Shown: positions 8,085 to 10,747 of the stretch, one piece after another
How positions within the stretch are numbered: the first letter of the stretch is position 1
Layout of the letters: each line of letters begins with the position of its first letter
Assembly: GCA_964627855.1 (NCBI GenBank)
Contig: CAZVLE010000092.1
Coordinates: forward strand, 1-10,747
Source of the DNA: CAZVLE01 sp964627855
Lineage (GTDB): Bacteria; Bacillota; Dethiobacteria; DTU022
Length of the DNA: 10,747 nt
Reading direction: 5' to 3'
Notes under the pieces: generated by a model
The model's database searches: none
What the model was told of the DNA's origin: nothing
Seen by the model: only the letters and a program-made list of their open reading frames with translations
Translations under genes and position numbers: made by a program

Positions 8085-8507
8085 CTTATCCAACTCCGTA
8101 TCATTCTTATAATCTCTGAAAAGCAAATACAAGCAGTAGTTAAATGCATTTTATTTCTTGTTCTTTGTTCTAAAACCTGCCGCCTCGCTAGAATAGTTGT
8201 GGTGCAAGCTATTATTAAGGTGGAATCAGTAAATCAAATCTTCAAAATGCTTTACATTATTTGCGGCAGGGTAAAGAGAAGATAAAGCGGCAGTTGAAGT
8301 AAGCTTTCTTCTTTTTGAAAAGGGCGCAGCGAAACTTTTATGGCCAGTTCAGGCTTATATTTTTTTCGGTATTCGGCAAAATTGCGTTTTACGTATCTAT
8401 TTTGCAATATTTTTACATTTACCCTATTTACAATGGTATATTTTACCTTATTGTCCAGTTGCTGATTGAATGGGGTTTACCCTTCCCCCAGGATATAGTT
8501 AATCAAA
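8085..8507. other. AT-rich non-coding stretch between the amidohydrolase and the VapB-like gene
   Basis: No convincing gene lies here on either strand. It must hold the promoter of the minus-strand amidohydrolase operon, but I see only weak candidates, such as TTGATT with 17-bp spacing to TAATAG near 8220-8250 on the minus strand. The plus strand carries six TTTAC pentamers (8388, 8412, 8418, 8427, 8442, 8476) and an imperfect inverted repeat centred on GGTATATTTTACC (8435-8447). The end next to 8508 may hold a few codons of a lost vapC (see findings). The place where a VapC toxin would normally follow the antitoxin is otherwise empty of recognisable PIN-domain sequence. Confidence 0.6.
8094..8097 (-). 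promoter_or_regulatory. Ribosome binding site fixing the TTG start of the amidohydrolase
   Basis: GGAG on the minus strand, nine bases before TTG 8084-8082. It supports this rare start over the upstream in-frame TTG at 8132, which has no purine-rich site. Confidence 0.6.
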
Positions 8508-8714
8508 TCAACCGGAGGAAAAACTGTTTCTTAACTGCCCCATGGCCTCTTCATCAAATTCAACTTTTCCAATTAGTGACCGCAAATGCTCCATCTTTTT
8601 TATCTGAATAGCATCCCGCAAAGCAGATTCGATTGCTTTTGACCTTGATTCAGACTTGTAGATTGCCTCTGCTTCTTTGATCAGTTGATCGTCGATATAG
8701 ACTGTTGCGCGCAT
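8508..8714 (-). CDS. VapB-type antitoxin (ribbon-helix-helix), apparently without toxin
   Basis: This 68-residue protein starts RATVYIDDQ (a beta-strand that binds DNA as a dimer), then two helices (about 11-20 and 24-39, SRSKAIESALRDAI). A toxin-binding tail with LIGKVEFDEEAMGQLR (47-62) resembles the VapB/DUF2191 family, which neutralises VapC PIN-domain RNases and represses its own operon. The ATG at 8714 is fixed by GAGGAG eight bases upstream and by the promoter at 8752-8780. A longer frame to 8780 would begin inside the -35 box, so it is rejected. In intact modules vapC overlaps or follows vapB directly; here the next 370 bases show no PIN domain. It may act as a lone regulator, counteract a toxin elsewhere, or be a remnant. 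Confidence 0.82.
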   Translation of the reverse strand: MRATVYIDDQLIKEAEAIYKSESRSKAIESALRDAIQIKKMEHLRSLIGKVEFDEEAMGQLRNSFSSG

Positions 8715-8722
8715 TATAACAT

Positions 8723-8728
8723 CTCCTC
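8723..8728 (-). promoter_or_regulatory. Ribosome binding site of the VapB-like gene
   Basis: GAGGAG on the minus strand, eight bases before ATG 8714-8712. It decides the start in favour of the 68-residue form over the 90-residue extension. Confidence 0.8.
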
Positions 8729-8751
8729 TACAATCATTTATCCGCATATTA

Positions 8752-8780
8752 ATTTTATGCACAACTGTCCATACAGTCAA
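8752..8780 (-). promoter_or_regulatory. Sigma-A-type promoter of the VapB-like gene
   Basis: On the minus strand TTGACT (8775-8780) and TAAAAT (8752-8757) each match the consensus at five of six positions and are separated by exactly 17 bp. Transcription would start near 8745, leaving a leader of about 30 bases that holds the GAGGAG site. This is the best promoter in the window and suggests that the antitoxin gene is expressed. Confidence 0.78.
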
Positions 8781-8866
8781 TTATTCAGATAGGCTTTAAA
8801 GGTATTACAATGTGCTTTGCAGAATGATTAGTAATCTCTAATAACGCGTCAAGAAGGAGAATAACA

Positions 8867-10231
8867 GTGGAAAAGACAATCCATGAAAATGCCGGCACTG
8901 GGCCGGTACCATTTAAAGTTAAGTTTGGTTACGGGATTGGCGATATTGGCAGTAACTTTTTCATCGTGGTTAGCGGCTTTTTTCTGCTTTATTTTCTGAC
9001 CGATATTGTCGGGGTGGAGCCAGCCCTGGCTGGTATGGTACTGCTTTTCCCTAAGCTGTGGGATGTGATTTCGGATCCGATCATGGGGGTGATCTCTGAT
9101 CGCACCAGCTCGCGCTGGGGGCGCCGCAGGCCATACCTGCTTTTTGGCGCAGTGCCCTTTGGCCTGACCTTTTTCCTGATGTTTGTGGCTCCCGGCTATC
9201 CTTCAGAACTGGCCCGCGCCCTGCACGTGGGGTTAATGTTTGCCCTGGGCTGCACTGCTTTTACTGTCGTTAACGTGCCTTATTCGAGCATGGTGGCAGA
9301 GATGTCCGATGATTACAATGAGCGGATTTCGATTACCTCGTTCCGGATGATTTTTGCCTCTGTCGGGGTGCTGCTGGCCGGTGCGCTGGCGATGCCCCTG
9401 GTTAGCATAGGTGGTGAAGGGGCGGCCGGTTTTAGCTTTATGGGTATGGTGCTTGGCGGGGCAATAACCCTGATTACCCTGCTCTGCTTCTGGTTTACCG
9501 CTAAGGCCAAAACGCTGCCGCGCACAGAACTGACCCCGCCTTTTAAGGAGCAGCTAAAGGTAGCCCTGAAGAATTATCCCTTCCTGATGCTGATGTCCAG
9601 TTACGCCCTGCAATCAGTGGCTGTTGGGATCTTAATGGCCGGGTTGATTTACTTTATCATGCATGTAATGAAGCTGCCCGAGGCGGCCATGTCGATCGTG
9701 CTGCCGATTCTTTTTGTAACGGCGATCGTTTTTATCCCAATTTGGGTCAAGGTGGGCGCTAAAATCGGCAAGATTAAGGCTTACCGGATCGGCCTGCTGA
9801 TACTGGCCGTAATGCTGGCATCCCTCTATTTTAGTTCTCCTGCACAGGTGCTGCTCTTTTATGTACAGGTTTTAGTGCTCGGGATCGGTTTTTCCAGTTT
9901 TCAGCTCTTCCCCTTCTCGATGCTGCCCGATACGATTGAATATGACCAGATGAAGTCGGGGATGAGACGGGAAGGGATTTTTTCAGGGGTCTGGGCATCA
10001 GGGCAGAAGCTGGCTTACTCGGTAGGCCCCGGCATTGTCGGGTTTGCCCTTTCTTTGTCGGGTTTTACCCGGGGCGATGTGCAACCGGATAGTGTGGCAA
10101 TGGGCATCCGTATCGTTTTCTGCCTTTTCCCGGCCTTGTTGTTGCTGCTCAGCTTTATACCGTTTAACCGCTACGACCTGACCGAAGAACGCTTCAGCGA
10201 GATCAAAGACATTATTGCCGGGAAGGCTTAA
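8867..10231 (+). CDS. GPH-family (MelB-like) glycoside/cation symporter
   Basis: This 454-residue, 12-segment major-facilitator protein belongs to the glycoside-pentoside-hexuronide:cation symporter family, which imports sugars or glycosides with Na+ or H+. Helix I carries FGYGIGDIGSNF (20-31). The helix II/loop 2-3 signature has both Asp residues that match the MelB cation-site pair (Asp66 and Asp70 in WDVISDP), followed by DRTSSRWGRRRPY (78-90). YDQMKSGMRREGIFSG near 360-376 is the family's second-half loop. The GTG at 8867 follows AAGGAG at 8854-8859. It is transcribed away from the VapB-like gene and has no sugar-metabolism neighbour, so the substrate is open. TACAAT at 8806-8811 could be a -10 box, but its -35 is poor. 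No good terminator follows. Length and motifs are normal for the family. Confidence 0.9.
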   Translation: MEKTIHENAGTGPVPFKVKFGYGIGDIGSNFFIVVSGFFLLYFLTDIVGVEPALAGMVLLFPKLWDVISDPIMGVISDRTSSRWGRRRPYLLFGAVPFGLTFFLMFVAPGYPSELARALHVGLMFALGCTAFTVVNVPYSSMVAEMSDDYNERISITSFRMIFASVGVLLAGALAMPLVSIGGEGAAGFSFMGMVLGGAITLITLLCFWFTAKAKTLPRTELTPPFKEQLKVALKNYPFLMLMSSYALQSVAVGILMAGLIYFIMHVMKLPEAAMSIVLPILFVTAIVFIPIWVKVGAKIGKIKAYRIGLLILAVMLASLYFSSPAQVLLFYVQVLVLGIGFSSFQLFPFSMLPDTIEYDQMKSGMRREGIFSGVWASGQKLAYSVGPGIVGFALSLSGFTRGDVQPDSVAMGIRIVFCLFPALLLLLSFIPFNRYDLTEERFSEIKDIIAGKA

Positions 10232-10303
10232 ATAAGGCAAAAGCCTCAAAGCTGTCGATGATATTCTTATTGATATACTTCTTCTTGCGGAAGCTCAGTC
10301 TGA

Positions 10304-10329
10304 GTGTAGCAAAACGGTGTAGCAAAACA
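10304..10329 (+). repeat. Tandem 13-bp direct repeat (GTGTAGCAAAAC)
   Basis: GTGTAGCAAAACG (10304-10316) is followed immediately by GTGTAGCAAAACA (10317-10329), differing only in the last base. It lies in the non-coding stretch between the end of the symporter gene and the vapC fragment. It could be a slippage duplication, a protein-binding site, or a scar of an excision event; the sequence alone does not decide. Confidence 0.8.
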
Positions 10330-10397
10330 ACTATAAATGTTGACATATAAAATCAGGTGGTGTCACAACGGCTTTTTAATGGAGCGGAGAGCCAAAA

Positions 10398-10540
10398 TTA
10401 ATAAGGCTTAATCACCTTAATATCATCCATGGGAAGTGTTTTTCGTTTAAAGTATAAAGGACTGCCCCCCTTACCAGGGCCGATGCGGCAATGATCGCAT
10501 CAGCAGTATTGATGCCAAGACTTTTTCTATACATACTCAT
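10398..10540 (-). pseudogene. Truncated, frameshifted vapC (PIN-domain toxin) fragment
   Basis: The minus strand from ATG 10540 encodes MSMYRKSLGINTADAIIAAS and then ALVRGAVLYTLNEKHFP, the characteristic C-terminal part of VapC-type PIN RNases (Asp14 in the A-D-A-I-I-A-A motif, Asn32 in T-L-N-x-K-H-F). At 10430 one base is missing. The reading frame then ends at 10412 as WMILR, whereas the next frame continues as MDDIKVIKPY to TAA at 10398, exactly the expected VapC ending. Restoring one C in the CCC run would join them. About the first 80-90 residues, including the N-terminal catalytic Asp and the middle acidic residue, are absent, so the product should not be an active RNase. The ATG overlaps the stop of the preceding frame as ATGA and has GGAG 11 bases upstream. 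A sequencing error could explain the frameshift but not the truncation. Confidence 0.8.
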
Positions 10541-10747
10541 GTAGCGCCCTGCTCCTTCAGTTCAGTTTTTCTTGCCAGGTAGGCTTTTGCCCTTGTTGCA
10601 ATGGTTTTCTCCGGATCCAAATACACGGTAAAGGGCAGGCTTCTAAACAGGTTGAAACGGTTTTGTTTTAACCAGCCGTCAATCTGTTTCGCGCTGTGCC
10701 GGTACATGGTTATCGTCTCTTCAGTGTGTGTATGCTCTGGCCCAACC
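10537..10747 (-). CDS. 3' end of an unidentified gene running in from the right edge
   Basis: An open minus-strand frame runs from the window edge to TGA at 10537-10539, giving 69 C-terminal residues from VGPEHTHTEETITMYRHSAK to KAYLARKTELKEQGAT. The text is charged and looks helical, with no membrane segment or zinc motif. HTHTEETI followed by a helix faintly recalls the C-terminus of class III aminotransferases, but about 40 further residues do not fit, so I do not name it. An internal ATG at 10707 lacks a good ribosome binding site, so the gene probably begins outside the window. Its stop overlaps the start of the vapC fragment (ATGA), the arrangement seen between antitoxin and toxin genes, yet no ribbon-helix-helix pattern is clear. 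Confidence 0.5.
   Translation of the reverse strand, partial: VGPEHTHTEETITMYRHSAKQIDGWLKQNRFNLFRSLPFTVYLDPEKTIATRAKAYLARKTELKEQGAT

Noticed and set aside
8085..8132. Sixteen-residue N-terminal extension of the amidohydrolase (TTG at 8132)
   Set aside because: It has no ribosome binding site, and the extension does not resemble the family, whereas TTG 8084 has GGAG nine bases upstream and opens with the usual first strand.
8315..8611. Plus-strand open frame of 98 codons with hydrophobic text
   Set aside because: It starts at a TTG with no ribosome binding site, is built from AT-rich non-coding sequence rich in Phe/Ile/Tyr, and overlaps the real minus-strand VapB-like gene.
8715..8780. Twenty-two-residue extension of the VapB-like protein to 8780
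   Set aside because: The upstream start lies inside the -35 element of a good promoter, and the internal ATG has a strong GAGGAG site and the correct family N-terminus.
10224..10246. AGGCTT/AAGCCT inverted repeat at the end of the symporter gene as a terminator
   Set aside because: The stem has only six pairs, an 11-base loop, includes the end of the coding region and is not followed by a T run.
10340..10345. Perfect TTGACA as a promoter -35 box
   Set aside because: No acceptable -10 box lies 16-18 bases downstream, and no plus-strand gene follows.

Overview
The window looks like a chromosomal piece of an anaerobic, Clostridia-like member of the Bacillota. This is inferred from strong AGGAGG-type ribosome binding sites before almost every gene, frequent use of GTG/TTG starts, a lipoprotein SIMPL-domain protein, and families (HAAAP permease, NhaC, YtcJ-type amidohydrolase, GPH symporter) that often co-occur there. 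No rRNA, tRNA, CRISPR array, insertion sequence or phage gene was found, and a precise taxon cannot be given.

Layout. (1) 68-796 (+): a SIMPL/DUF541 lipoprotein, closed by a good intrinsic terminator at 831-861. (2) 1006-5066 (+): a tight three-gene operon of an enolase-superfamily (MR/MLE-type) enzyme, an HAAAP-type amino acid permease and a YtcJ-like metal amidohydrolase. (3) 5114-8084 (-): a convergent two-gene operon of a cytosine-deaminase/TrzN-like amidohydrolase followed by an NhaC-family antiporter, with a terminator in the 47-bp convergent gap. (4) 8085-8507: an AT-rich stretch without a convincing gene. (5) 8508-8714 (-): a small VapB-type ribbon-helix-helix antitoxin with a near-consensus promoter but no intact toxin beside it. 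(6) 8867-10231 (+): a GPH-family sugar/cation symporter. (7) 10232-10747: a 13-bp tandem repeat, a fragment of a VapC PIN-domain toxin (-) with a one-base frameshift, and the 3' end of an unidentified gene (-) entering from the right edge.

How it fits together. The centre (1006-8084) reads as a small-molecule catabolic island. A permease brings in an amino-acid-like compound, an enolase-superfamily enzyme with an atypical active site epimerises, eliminates or isomerises it, and two amidohydrolases of different subfamilies hydrolyse C-N bonds or deaminate. An NhaC-type transporter handles Na+/H+ or an organic anion. The substrate cannot be read from the sequence. The right third carries decayed toxin-antitoxin material around a sugar symporter, which suggests past rearrangement. 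I see no clear new defence or mobile system. The best candidates for something undescribed are the enzyme cassette with its substituted catalytic residues and the toxin-less antitoxin.
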